This document shows, in pieces, positions 1 through 18,124 of a DNA stretch of 64,000 nucleotides. Origin of the DNA: Pagrus major (taxonomy: Eukaryota; Chordata; Actinopteri; Spariformes; Sparidae); contig NC_133234.1 of NCBI RefSeq assembly GCF_040436345.1, forward strand, positions 9,610,446 through 9,674,445, written 5' to 3'. How positions within the stretch are numbered: position 1 is the stretch's first letter; the number at the start of each line of letters is the position of its first letter. The notes below the pieces were generated by a model. The model was not told where the DNA came from. It saw only the letters and a list, made by a program, of their open reading frames with translations, and did not search any database. A program made the translations under genes and the position numbers.

Positions 1-6802
<6,802 letters not shown>

Positions 6803-6851
6803 AAGCCAGTCTGGTGAAGAAAAAACACAGACAAAGTCATGCTGACATATA

Positions 6852-6857
6852 AATAAA
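6852..6857 (+). terminator. Candidate polyadenylation signal of l3mbtl2
   Basis: AATAAA lies 50 bases after the l3mbtl2 stop. A second AATAAA at 7074-7079 is an alternative. Transcript data would be needed to choose. Confidence 0.4.
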
Positions 6858-7099
6858 TGTACAGTAAAGCATCAGTAGGGAGAGTGCACCTTTGAATCTC
6901 TGTTGGTTTAAAAGTTATGATCCTTAAGATTTCAGTCCTGGTTGATTTGCAGATGCATGTGGTAACAGCAAGTGTGCAGGTCGCATGCTTTTGGGGGGCG
7001 ATGAAACAAACTACTTGATTTAATCCAGTTCTGATACGGCGATGGGAGACTGAGCATTAAACCCTCACAGTTTAATAAATCATATATGTCATATCAATG

Positions 7100-8150
7100 A
7101 AATACAGTTATAAACAGTTGTACTGGATTACATGAACATTTGTGCTGTGAATCTCTTGGTCTAATGCTGTGTTCCAGACAGCATCGGAGGTCTAAATGTC
7201 CTGGTTGAAACTTCCAGCACATGAGTTAACAGACGCCATTAAATATTTTAATTTACAGCACTTTAATACTTGGAAACCTATCTAAACATTTAATTCACTA
7301 GCGTTTTACAAATACTGTAGTCTACAAATACAGTAGGATTTCAGACTTTGAGTGGTGTTCTACTTTTCCTATAAAGAGGCTGGAAATTTTTAAGTTTCGA
7401 TTTGTCTGGAATGCAGCATTACATTGGCTTTTGGAATCCAGAGCAGGAATGGCAGACGACGATGGCCACATCAATAGTAACTACTAAATGGAGAAGTTGC
7501 GGAAATTGCAGAATGTAAGTTCTTGAGTAATTATTGCTGAAAAACTGACCATAAATAGTACTAAAAGCGGGATTTAATGTCATGAAAATCTTAAGGGTCA
7601 TAACTTAAAATACTTTATATACATCTATATTACTGACATGCTTCACAAGGACTCACTTAGCCAATTTCAAAACTACCTCACTTTCTTCATGTCTTTAAGT
7701 TCCATCACACAGTGACTACGGTTGAATAGTTTTTTTTTTACTTATGAAGGTTCCCAACTGAGTGAAATGACCTGGAAGTATCTAAGTGGCATCCATGATA
7801 AGAGCTGGTCAGATTCTCTTAATGCTAAGGAAAGGTGCTTCAATTATTCTTATTTGCCTAAGCATAAGATACACTGGACCATCCTGTACAAAAGTAAAGG
7901 AGATAATGCCATCCCACAACTCCTTGCATCCCTGGTGAATGCAATCAGATTCTCTTAGCACCACAGTTGTCTATAGTTTGTATAAATTCTTCTTCACATC
8001 CATGACTGTCCATCACAGTTAAGGAACTTTCTAACTGTTCGACCGCAGCCAATTATATTTGTGCATCGTTCTGAGTGTAATATCAAACCTGTAAAAATGA
8101 CTTGAAGTGTTAGATCATTCTGGGTTGACACAACACAAATATTTGTTGTA
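7100..8150. other. Convergent intergenic spacer between l3mbtl2 and chadl
   Basis: No gene seen on either strand. The two flanking genes point toward each other, so this is 3' UTR and spacer sequence. A phrase like CAGATTCTCTTA recurs at about 7810 and 7947. The short open frames here show no recognisable family. Confidence 0.5.
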
Positions 8151-8154
8151 AAGT

Positions 8155-8160
8155 TTTATT
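8155..8160 (-). terminator. Candidate polyadenylation signal of chadl
   Basis: On the minus strand this reads AATAAA, about 610 bases downstream of the chadl stop. It is the nearest plausible signal found. Confidence 0.4.
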
Positions 8161-8768
8161 TTTTCCTGTTTTGTATCCAGATGTGTTCTTTTTTGTAAAT
8201 ATGAAATCATTGATTAAAAAAGACTTGAATGTTGTCTCAGTCTATCTTTACAAATGGGACTTTACAAATGGGCATCAGAGTTTGGTACATTCTGCAATTG
8301 TGCTGTAGTGGTTAAGGATAACTAGCTTAAAGCCAAAGATTGTATAATTTTTGAGCAAATGACAGTCACTTCATGTTTTGCCTTCAAGATGCTAAAATGT
8401 CCAACAGAGCTGCTCAGGAGCTTGAGGATCTGGGAATGTGTATCTAATGCTCTGAATGTGAAGCAGGGCGGTGATGACAAAGACCATCTGTGCTCAGAGT
8501 ACACTCCCTGGATGATGGGAAAAATATTTTTTTGACCTTTTTCAACACTATTGATTAAACAGCAAAAATGAAATATTGCAAAAAAAAAACTGTCTATGGG
8601 AAACTGACTGGCAGGAGATGTGAAACAGCCTCAGCAGCTAAAGCTTCCACTGTCAGCAGAGGTTACAGTTTTTGAGAGTTGAATCCATCGTTTAACCTCC
8701 AAATCTTTAACAGTTGCCAGTTTACTGTAAGCTGTGGACTCAAATCGTCAGTACAAAAGGCAGCAGGT

Positions 8769-11700
8769 TCAGGCCATACTGCGTATTTTGGTGGTTTTCT
8801 TGGCTGCTGCTGCTGGTTTTGTGTTGGGACTTTTGCGAAGTTTGGATTTGGCTTTGAGCATTTTGACTTGCCGAAGGCTGTTGAGGTGCATTGGTTTGGG
8901 TTTGGTTGCCTTGGGTGCCTTGGCAGGCTTTGGGGTGACGGTAGGGGCGGAGGGGAGGTTCTCGCCCCCGGGACAGGCTTTGAAGACGTGGACGTCCTTG
9001 ACTTTGCGACCCCTCAACTCAGGGGGATTGGCACAGGTGGCTCGTACCTTCAGGTTGACTTTCTCAATCCACCTAGATGGAAAGAAAAATAAACCATTAG
9101 GAAGTGAAATGAGGAATGACTGAATTACTAGTAGCTAAATATAACAAGGGCATAGCTAAAAAAGTGTAAACAAGTTTTCCCACTGTATTTAAAGGTGCAC
9201 TCAGTTTTGGAAAAGAAATTCAGAAACTCAGAAAGGTAATTTTGTGACCTCAGAACACTGTTGGAAGCTCCAAAGGTGGCAGAAAGACAGTTTGATCAGT
9301 TAGTTTGTTTAAGCATGAAAATCAATCAATGAAGATTTTTCTCTTCAATTTAAAATTACTTCCCAAAAACAACCTCCTTTAAGGTTATTTGGTGTAATAT
9401 ATGATTAGTAGGTCTTAAAAGGAATTCTGAAAGAACTTTAAAAAGAAAAAGAAAAAAAAACTCATAATTTCTGACTATACTAAGGTGCTGTGATTGTCTT
9501 ACAAGCGTAGTGGCAGCAGAGGGCAGTCACACATCAGAGGGTTGTCAGCCAGGTTGATGACCTCCAAAGAAGTGAGAGGGTGGAGGTTAGGCACCTCCTC
9601 CAGCTGGTTGCCCTCCAGGAAGAGACTTCTCAACCCGGAGCCCAGACCTGCCAGGGAGTTCTGTGACATCTAGAGTATGAGATATCACATTAAAAAAATT
9701 GTTAAATAACCCGATGAAGGTCTAACACAAGGGCAGGTTAGAGATAAATGAAGAGAAAGGTTTAGGTTGCCATAGCCCACTCACCTTCTCCAGCCCCATG
9801 TTATCCAGATACAGCTCCTTCAGTGACCTCTCCAGTGTTCGAAAAGCATTCGGCCCCACCCAGCGAATTGAATTCCCAGACAGCCTCAGGTCTCTGAGGT
9901 TTCCCGCCCTGCTCAGCGCTTCAGTGGGCACCTCTGTCAACTTGTTTCCTCCCAGGTGGAGCGTATCGAGGTCACTGGCCTGCTCCAGAGCCCTGGGTGA
10001 CACGTGATCGATGGCATTCCCAGTGAGGTAGAGGGCTCTGAGGCCCTCGGCTCCAGTCAAGATGTCCGGCTCCAGCTTGGTGATGGCGTTGTTTTCCAGG
10101 TGAAGCGCGAGCAGGCTGGGCACCAGCTTGAAGGCTCCTCTGGGGAAACTGGTGAAGCGGTTCTTCTCCAGGTGGAGGTAAGTCAGCTGAGGGAGACCTG
10201 TAATTTCATATTATTTAAAGTCAGAGTAATGAATAAAGCCTTTTCTACTATTTAATGATACATTTAAAAGACCTTTAAAGGCGTCAGGGCTGAGGGAAGT
10301 GAGGTCGTTCTCCGACAGATACAGGTAGATCAGTCCCTTCATTCCACTGAAAGCTCCACCCTCCACCTCCACAATCTTGCAGCGCTGCAGATGTAGGGAC
10401 ACCACCTGGGCAACACCGGGGAAGCTGTTGCTAGGGATGTAGTGGAACTGGTTGCCACGCAGGTCGAGGAGACGCGTGCTCGGAGAGAAACCCCGAGGAA
10501 CTTTGGTGTGACCGCGGTTCTCACACGAGGAGTGGTGTGTCTCAGCCTGAAGACAGGGAGACGATGGACAGAGGGGACAAAGAAGAGTGTCGGCGCAAAT
10601 CATTTTATTTTGAAACTTGCAGTTATCCAAAAGAAGTAGAAGTAGATTAGAGATATGTGTCAGTATGCTACAAAGGTAAATCACAAAACTCTCCTCTCCT
10701 CCTCTCTGGAATCCGACACCCCATAAGCCCCACTCACCTCGCAGGCACAGTTGGCCGGACACTTGACCTTGTTCTCTGGTTCCTGAGTGGGTGGTGGTGT
10801 GATCCTGGTCGCCTCCTCGAACTCTGCCTTCAACATGGCTTCCTGGCTCTGACAACGCATCTCAGGAGGGTAAACGGCTTCCAGGTTCTCTCCTGACAGA
10901 TGGGCCGGTCCTCCACATGTCCCCATCAGCTTCACCTTGTTTCGGATTGCCCACTCCCTGTGGTGACGAGGTCATCAAAAAGAGGATTTATACATTTTGA
11001 TTGATGGAATTGAAGCACTGTGGTGACAAAGGTCTGCTGTACCTGAGTGGACGCAGGTAGCAGTTGCAGTAGATGGGGTTCCCAGCCAGGTTGACGCGTG
11101 CCAGGTTGGGTGAACCTTCAGAGAAGGGCTGGATGACACGCAGCTGGTTGTAGCTGATGTCCAGGTGGATGAGGCTGGGGGATTTGGATACAGCTGTGTT
11201 GGCCATGTCCTGTAGGGACATGTGGTCCAGGAAGAGGTGGGTCAGTTTGGCCATGGACACCACCTCCTCGCCAAGGTAGGTCATTGGGTTGTAGCTCAGA
11301 TCAAGACGGGTCACCTCTGGCAGCCTGGATACAGAGAGGGAGAAGTGAGGATAATCAGGATGGGAATTTCAGGATTTATTAGTCATTTCTACCAAGATAC
11401 CAGGCAACTGTGAGATTTAACAAAGGTTTTGTAGCCATGCTAGCAGCGAGGATCTAGGTGGCAGTGTCCGGTCGTTAGTCTTCTTTGGTCCATATATTTC
11501 CACTCCAAGAGAAGGAATCCTGCTAACTTTGGTAATACCCTGACTTCCCTGTAGCGCTACTAAGAGGCTAACATTTGTTTTGGGATTTGAATTTTGGATT
11601 GTTTGCCATGTCACAGATATTCAGGAAGAAACCTAATAACTCCTGATTTTTTATCTAATATTATCATTAAGTCAAAGTTTTCATTTGTCCAATACTTTGG

Positions 11701-12725
11701 TTTATGACCACACAGAACCAATGACATTCCCATCAGCCTCAGCTTTACTTTGTAATTAGTGCAAATTAGCTAATGTTAGCATGCTAAGACTAAACTAAGA
11801 TGGTGAACATGGCAAACATAGCTGCTAAACATCAAGATGTTAGGATTGTCAATATTAGTATGTTAGCATGCTGACGTTAGAATTTAGCTCAACAGCTTAC
11901 AGAGCTGCTGGCATGGCTGTAGACACTTGTATGTTCATGGTAGCCTATCAAAAGTAGTAATTACCCACAACAGTAATTATTTAACTTTGTTAAAATAGTA
12001 GGAATTGCTCATTAGCAATAGTTTCCTAAAGTAGATTTACCGTCCACATGAGAGTTCTGTATAGCTCTGCAGCAGAACACTCAAACCTAAATAATGGTAT
12101 GCCAAATAGCCCACCTGGTCATGGTCTCAGAGGGGTAGAACTGCAGCTCGTTGTGGTCCAGACTGAGACGTGTGAGCGTGAACAGACCAGCGAAGGCCTC
12201 AGTGTCCAGGTAGTTCAGAGAGTTGTGACTGAGACGAAGCCATTTGATGTTCTGCAAGCCCTGGAAGGAGAAGAGGTCGCCTGTTTAATGAATGTTCCAA
12301 CACCAGGAGACATTTCTGCATTTCTTTCTAAACCATCTATTCAGTTTGTCATTTTGAAGACTTGTGTGTAGGTTTTACCTGAAAGGCCATGTTGGGGATG
12401 TAGACCAGCTGGTTATGTGTGAGGGAGAGCAGGTTGAGAAAGCCGAGCTGAGAGAACGCCCCGGGCTGGATCTCTTCCACACGGTTACGGTCAAGCATGA
12501 GCTGCTTCAGCGAGGACAGTCCGTCGAATGACTCCTGGACGAAGGAGGACAGAGTTTGGTTTAATAAGGAGGCTACTGGAGACTTCTAGTTAAAGGGTAA
12601 CAAGTGTGTTTACAGGTGTTGGGGAGAATTGCTGCATATCTGTGAGTAGTATGAAGCCTTTTGTGGCTCCAGAGGAAGCTGCATGTAATCTGATACATTG
12701 CCTCTAGAAATTCCAAATTTATTAT

Positions 12726-12794
<69 letters not shown>

Positions 12795-13259
12795 AACCTG
12801 GTAGAGGATCTCAATGTTGTTGTTGGCCAGGTTGAGGAAGACCAGGCGACCGAGGCCGCGGAAAGCCCCCTCCTTCACCCTGCGGATGTTGCAGCGCTGC
12901 AGCGACAGGTGAGTCAGGTAGGGAGTGTGTTTGAAAGCCCCGGTGGGAAGTTCCTGGATGTCGTTGCCTCGAAGATCTAATTTCACCGTGATCTATAAAG
13001 AAAGGGGGTTACTTATCAGACGGAACAAGATGGGAACTAAATATATTATGGAAATGGATGTATACTTGTGTGAGTAAAAGACCTCGTCAACAGTGGGTGG
13101 AACTTGGGTGAGGTTCTTGCTGACGCAGGTCACAGTGAGCTGGATCTGGTCGCAGATGCACTGCTGTGGGCATTTTGCTGTGTGTGCAGCAGGGATGCAG
13201 AGAAGCAGCAGGGCGGGCAGCAGGACCCAGAGGGTGCCAGGACAGAGCTGGGAGTACAT
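8769..13259 (-). CDS. chadl: Chondroadherin-like leucine-rich repeat protein
   Basis: Spliced CDS of 777 codons. Exons in transcript order: 13259-13083, 12992-12798, 12534-12379, 12260-12115, 11324-11043, 10957-10738, 10546-10273, 10197-9785, 9669-9503 and 9072-8769 (stop 8769-8771). Phases all close. The protein begins MYSQLCPG with a hydrophobic signal peptide (WVLLPALLLLC), then a cysteine LRR N-cap (CPQQCICD). Two blocks of leucine-rich repeats follow, each closed by a Cys-rich C-cap (NPIYCNCYLRPLREW; NPLMCDCPLLPLRLW). The second block has its own N-cap (CPANCACE). The tail is lysine-rich and basic. Human CHADL is about 762 residues with the same two-block plan. Secreted small leucine-rich proteins of this family bind collagen; CHADL restrains cartilage matrix and chondrocyte differentiation. 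The ATG follows the splice acceptor directly (CTCAG|ATG), so a separate 5' UTR exon is needed; one is proposed near 16626. Confidence 0.93.
11415..11945. repeat. Dispersed fish repeat with GTTAGCATGCTA words
   Basis: This chadl intron contains TTAGCTAATGTTAGCATGC, then ACTAAGATGGTGAACATGG and TTAGCATGCTGACGTTAG, then AGAGCTGCTGGCATGGCTGTA. These words occur in this order in a repeat very common in percomorph genomes. The part near 11415-11600 (GCTAGCAGCGAGGATCTAGG) looks like the same or a neighbouring repeat in the other orientation. Confidence 0.6.
12575..12720. repeat. Fragment of a dispersed repeat shared with 56705-57175
   Basis: The phrase TTTGTGGCTCCAGAGGAAGC and the following TGTAATCTGATA-type words recur near 56770. 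Both copies also begin GTTAAAGGGTAA. The copy here is truncated at the TG tract. Confidence 0.6.
12731..12791. repeat. (TG)n microsatellite, about 30 units
   Basis: An uninterrupted dinucleotide tract. On the chadl transcript strand it is (CA)n, starting about eight bases inside the intron after the exon that ends at 12798. Confidence 0.97.
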
Positions 13260-13284
13260 CTGAGAGGAACAATAATTACTTCAT

Positions 13285-13705
13285 TCACACTATAGTTTTT
13301 TAACCTAAAACAGTGACTTTAAGTTATTACATTTTCCATCTAATACTATAACATCGGTTCAATGTAAAGGGTCACATTTAATGTAAAGTTTTTCAATCAT
13401 GTTGAGTCAATGTAAATTAAATAACTAGATGTGACTGTGATTTATTACATAGACAACAACCAATTTGAATTGCTTTACTTTTATGTATAATACTTGAATA
13501 ATAAACACTTGAAAAACACAATATGTTAATGTTGAAGATCCCCTTAACTTTATATAATAATGGAATAAACAGAACCAGGTTTACGTATAACTAAAACTAA
13601 AACTTTGGATTAAATATGACCATTTACATTGAACTTATGTAATAGAATTAGATGGAAAATTTCCGTTATTAAGTAAATGTTCTAGGCAAGTTTTTTTGAG
13701 TGTTG
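13285..13705. mobile_element. Palindromic MITE in chadl intron 1
   Basis: The arm at about 13318-13373 (ACATTTTCCATCTAATACTA, then GGTTCAATGTAAAGGGTC) is repeated inverted at about 13619-13675 with few differences. The outer ends also pair: a run of T near 13300 against TTTTTTTGAGTG near 13693. It has no coding capacity. Class unassigned. Confidence 0.65.
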
Positions 13706-14144
13706 GCCATGCAGGGACACATAAAATAAAGGCATACCCAAACAGAAACAACACTTAACCATTCATTCTTCATTCATTTGCTCACTCACAGTTTATTCAG
13801 CTTATTTGGCCATGGCAGTGTCTACAGAAGAAACACTGAATCGACATCATTCATCATTCACTCTTGTGCTCTCTGCTGAACTGTGTAGTGTTTCACACCT
13901 GTAACCGTGTGGAGCTTGTTAGAAATAAAGAGTTTGAGGATTAAATGATTACTTCCCTAATGATTAGCTCTTGTACAAACCCACTGTAAAACCTCCATAA
14001 TCTGCAAGTCTGTAATAATAATCCAGGCTATTCATATAATTTAGTTATAGTTATATAAATTAGTTTAATGTTATAGGGCAGGTGCGCCACATGTGCTAGG
14101 ACCCCAGATCTTCTCTTGCTCAGAGCCACTATTTTGCATTTGGT

Positions 14145-15275
14145 CAAGTGGAAAGTAACTAAGTACATCTGCTCAAGTACTAAAGGTAAATACAATTTCA
14201 AGGTACTTGTTACTTGAGTATTTACAGTTTGTGTTTCTTTAGACTTCCACAGTACTCCACTGCATTTTAGAGGGAAACTTTTTATATATGCTTTAGTTAA
14301 AGGTCCAGTGTGTATTATTAAGGTGGATTTAGGGTCAAATAGAGTATAATATTCATAATTGTGTTTTCATAAGTGTATAATCACCTGAAACAAAGAGGCG
14401 TGGTGTTTTCGTTATCTTAGAATGAGTCTTTTATATCTACAGAAAGAGCAGGTCCTCCTTCACGGAGTCCGCCGTATTTCTACAGTAGCCCAGAGTGGAT
14501 ATACCAAACACGGGCTCTTGGAGGGGTGTTCAGTTGGTTGCATCTGCACCACACTGCTAGATGCCACTACATTCTACACCCTGCACCTTTAACCAGGTAA
14601 AACTTTAAATGAGATTAAAAATCTCTTTTTTGAAAGTGACCTGGCAACAACGATGAACACAAACAATACAAGCAGACAACTGTCACATACTACAAATGAA
14701 TGAACACAGTATCCAGCTAACAAGGCAATAGTTAAAGTTAAGTTAAATAATGAAAAAAGTTATGATCCATATCCACGTACAATTTTCTAAAACTGGACTT
14801 GAATTCCCCCATGGTAGGGACCAAAATCTGTAGAACATTGTACTTTTTACTCCACCATATTTATTTCATTATAACATTCATGTCATTTTTCAGATTAACA
14901 TTTTACATAAAAAAACAAACATATGATACATTATAAAATACAACGCATAGTTATCTCCGTCCCCCTCAGATTTATCTTGGGACACTTTGGAGGGCCCAGA
15001 CCCCAGGCTGGTAACCACAGGCTGGTAGTAGTAAACTGTAATTTATTGTATTAACAATCAAATAATGTCATATATAATGATATATGGGTCTGTCACAGGG
15101 TGCATTTTTCTGCAGAGAACAGTTGTTCTCTTTTTGTTTGTTACATTTAGCTGATAATACGTCTATACTTTACCTAATTAGGATCTTACATGCAGGACCT
15201 TGATTGTAATTGAGTATTCTTACAGTGTGTTATTTTTACTGAGGGATCAGAGTACTTCTTCTGTCACTGCATAGT
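14145..15275. mobile_element. Old non-autonomous repeat (AGTAACTAAGTACATCTGC type), interrupted
   Basis: It opens with AAAGTAACTAAGTACATCTG and CTCAAGTACTAAAGG, continues near 14830 with ACATTGTACTTTTTACTCCA, and closes near 15210 with TTGAGTATTCTTACAGTGTG and AGTACTTCTTCTGTCACTGC. That order matches a very common percomorph repeat. A second repeat is inserted at 14297-14594. Other copies lie at 24785-24900 and 55985-56665. Confidence 0.6.
14297..14594. mobile_element. Non-autonomous element with TTAAAGG(T)CCAGTGTGT end, nested insertion
   Basis: The left end is TTAAAGGTCCAGTGTGTA; the right end ACACCCTGCACCTTTAA is its inverted partner. Internal words such as GTGTATAATCACCTGAAA and TTTCTACAGTAGCCCAGA fit a common percomorph repeat. 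The TTAA at each end is compatible with a TTAA-targeting transposon, but this is an inference. Confidence 0.6.
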
Positions 15276-16625
15276 TGTTATAAACAGCCGGAAGAATGTG
15301 TAGCCTACCTGTGCAGGTAAAATAAAATAAGAGGATATCAAACTCACAAACAACCAGGGGCCCCTAGTTACAGAAACACACAGGTCCCTGTGATAGAGTA
15401 TGTTTGGTAATATGATTTAGACTACAGTACATTACAGGATATATAATATTTACTATATATTCAATTCTAACTCTACCAGATAAAGGTGCGTCACATCGTT
15501 TTTCATTTCCTTACTAAAGCTCAGTTTGATGAAAATCATCTCCATTATTCTGTGTTTTTTGGGGATTAGTGTCATTTTGGTCAGATTGGGTCGCCCTAGT
15601 CTTCACTGGAATGCCTTAAAACCACATTCCCATGTCGGATCAACAGTCTTGATCCGCAGGAATGGACATGAAAAGCTTCGCAGCTCCACACTCTGAAATT
15701 CGGAGTCTCAGAATGTTGACACGGTGAAATGGTGCCTACCTAAACCTCTCTGTCAAAACTGCAGCACCAAAGCCTCTCAGAGACCTATGACTGTTCAAAC
15801 CAGAGCAAAAACAATATCATAATTTATTTATTGATTCGTTCTGTACATGTGAACTTCACTTTAAGGTTGTATGGACAATAAGCGGACTTCTTACAGTAGC
15901 CTCTGTGAAAGAGTCTCCATCGTTTAGCGTCATTTTGTCCATCAGACCCCGAGTAGAGAGGGGCCTAGAAACTAGAGACGGAGGAATTTCCTCCGGCCGG
16001 ACTATTTGTCCGCGTCCCCCCGGGGATCAACAGTCCTGACCGCAGAGGAGCTGCCGCGCCGGCCGCGCACAAAGACGCACAGTGTCTTTCTCTGCCGGTG
16101 TTGTGCCAAAGTGCGTTTTCCCCTGAAAAAATGTGTCTCCTGGCCAGGAACAGTGAGAAAACTACTCTCCACCGGCTCTCGTGGGATTAAAAGACATTAC
16201 ATCGCAATTTCTTCCCCCCATTTTCTACATTATGTTAATGTTGTCCTGTGCGTAAATGTTGATTTAATGACGTCTTGGGAATGACAAAAACCTGCTATAT
16301 GATATAATGTGGAAAAATCACACTAACTTGTTTTTGTTCAATTCTCACATTTAATGACATCCGACCTGAACATGGAGCCTACAATGTTAGCGGATTTTTT
16401 AAACGTTTTTCCTTTTGACGCTAAAATGCGCAAAATACACCAAAACGTGTCCACATGATTGGATAATTGAGCAGTTCGGGTATTAAACTCTCAATTTGGA
16501 TTTTCTAGTATTCAAGCGTCCATCGGTCACCATTACAATCACTCAATTAAAAACGCGCATGTTAAAAATCCTAATCTTTGACCGTTTACAGTAAGTACAG
16601 GAATCCATTTTACGCACGGACTCAC

Positions 16626-16740
16626 CTTGGTTTCGTCGTGGTTCCGTCCAGCGGCTAGTCGTTTACTGGACGCTCACTCTCTCACGGTCTCTGCTCCCTC
16701 TGCCGCTCTTCCCCTGGCTGTCCCCCATCCAAAACAAACT
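16626..16740 (-). promoter_or_regulatory. chadl: Probable chadl non-coding first exon and promoter
   Basis: On the minus strand a good donor (ACCAAG|GTGAGT, exon ending at 16626) sits in a GC-rich stretch at the end of a 3.4-kb intron leading to the CTCAG|ATG acceptor at 13260. The start of the exon and the transcription start are not visible. Confidence 0.45.
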
Positions 16741-16744
16741 GCGT

Positions 16745-18120
16745 TTATCCCCTTCATTCACTGACACTCCCCCCGCAGCCTGCACACACACCTCCCGCCG
16801 CTGGAGTCTGCACACTGCTCCACTGAGCCTGTCAAAGGAATAACTTGCTGCAAAATAAAGTTATTGAGCTATTTCACCTCACTGTCTCGCTGAAGACTCA
16901 ACTCTGCAAATCACACACACACAAACAAACACACAGAGACGAGAAGAGCCAGGGGTTGTTAGATCAGTTGTATTTCAGAACAAATCAACAACATATCAGT
17001 TAAACAACATATATCCAGTCCACATGGTCTAATGTTAATGAGTATCTAAATGCCATTAAAGTGTATTCCATTCTCATCCCGTTTCCCTTTCATGCTCTAT
17101 CACATCGCCGGCACATGAGGTAACACACAGCAGCTCAACTTGTGCAACACAAAGTCATATAAGAGCACATTTTGTTTCAAGAAGACTGATAAACATGAAA
17201 GATAACAAACAGGTAAATGCGATCGTGGTCCCCTGAGCTCTGCAGTGGGTCGCACACACATGCTGTGTTTCCAGGCTCGTGGGTGAGTGTGTGTGGGGCT
17301 CCATTCCTGCTCACAGTCTGATGCACACAGTACTCTGAACTGACTGGACTTTATGGACAGAGGTATGATGATTGTGAGTGGACAGGATGTCCTAAACGTG
17401 TGTTTTCTTTCGCCTAGCCATAGAACTTTTCAAATAAGATGTGTAAGAAACAAGCAAACATCCTGCCGGTAAAATGTAAGAATAAAGTCAGCTCTTTATT
17501 TTGCACTGACTTATTTTGATTTATAGTTTTATCGTTTTTGTTCCATATGATTATCATGAGTAATTGTCTTGGATTTCCCATTTCTGTCTCAGCACTCCAT
17601 GACAAAGTTTTCAGAGCGACAAATTTCATGTGAGATGCAGGTCTAAAAATCCAGCAAATGTGAATGCTGTAAATGTTATTCTGTTGATGGAAACATTTCC
17701 ATTGCTGTCTCAAAAACAGATGCATTGTTTTATAGTTGTTTAACAGGGAATCTGACACATCATTAAATGCAAGGCAATATGTTGAAAAGGTGCTGGATTT
17801 GTTACAGTAGCTCCACTCAAAGTTACAATCATTTTTTAAATCAACCTCAAAGGTTAACTGATGTGTGTATTTCTATATTTTTATTATTTGTATCTCTATT
17901 TTCTATAAAAAATATAAGTCACAAGCATAAGTAGAAAAATAAAAATTAAGAGATTCTGGACAATATTTGTCAAGCCTTCATAAAATATACAAATCAAGAG
18001 TGGAGATAGGTTAAGTGGTCGTCTGAGTTCAAGTGTAAAGCGCCCCTGTTGGATCTGTTGCTGAAGAGATTAATGTCAGTACAGTGTGTGTCTGTGTCCC
18101 AGTGTTGCTACTGGCAGTGG
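16745..18120. other. Spacer and likely rangap1 3' UTR
   Basis: No coding exon seen. The rangap1 stop is at 18125 and its 3' UTR must run into this stretch. Minus-strand AATAAA lies at 17495-17500 and another candidate near 17879, but none is decisive. A CA-rich tract is at about 16912-16936. Confidence 0.4.
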
Positions 18121-18124
18121 TTGA

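Noticed and set aside
8679-9123. Two plus-strand open frames of 137 and 129 codons
   Set aside because: They are antisense shadows of the lysine-rich last exon of chadl; no family resemblance.
12573-12986. Open frame with a His-Thr run through the TG tract
   Set aside because: It is the real chadl LRR exon read through its donor into the microsatellite.
15637-15655. Short hairpin GGATCAA-CAGTC-TTGATCC in chadl intron 1
   Set aside because: Too short to separate from chance, and nothing nearby gives it a role.
16006-16284. 92-codon plus-strand open frame
   Set aside because: It lies in GC-rich DNA of the chadl first intron and promoter; no recognisable domain and no matching splice structure.
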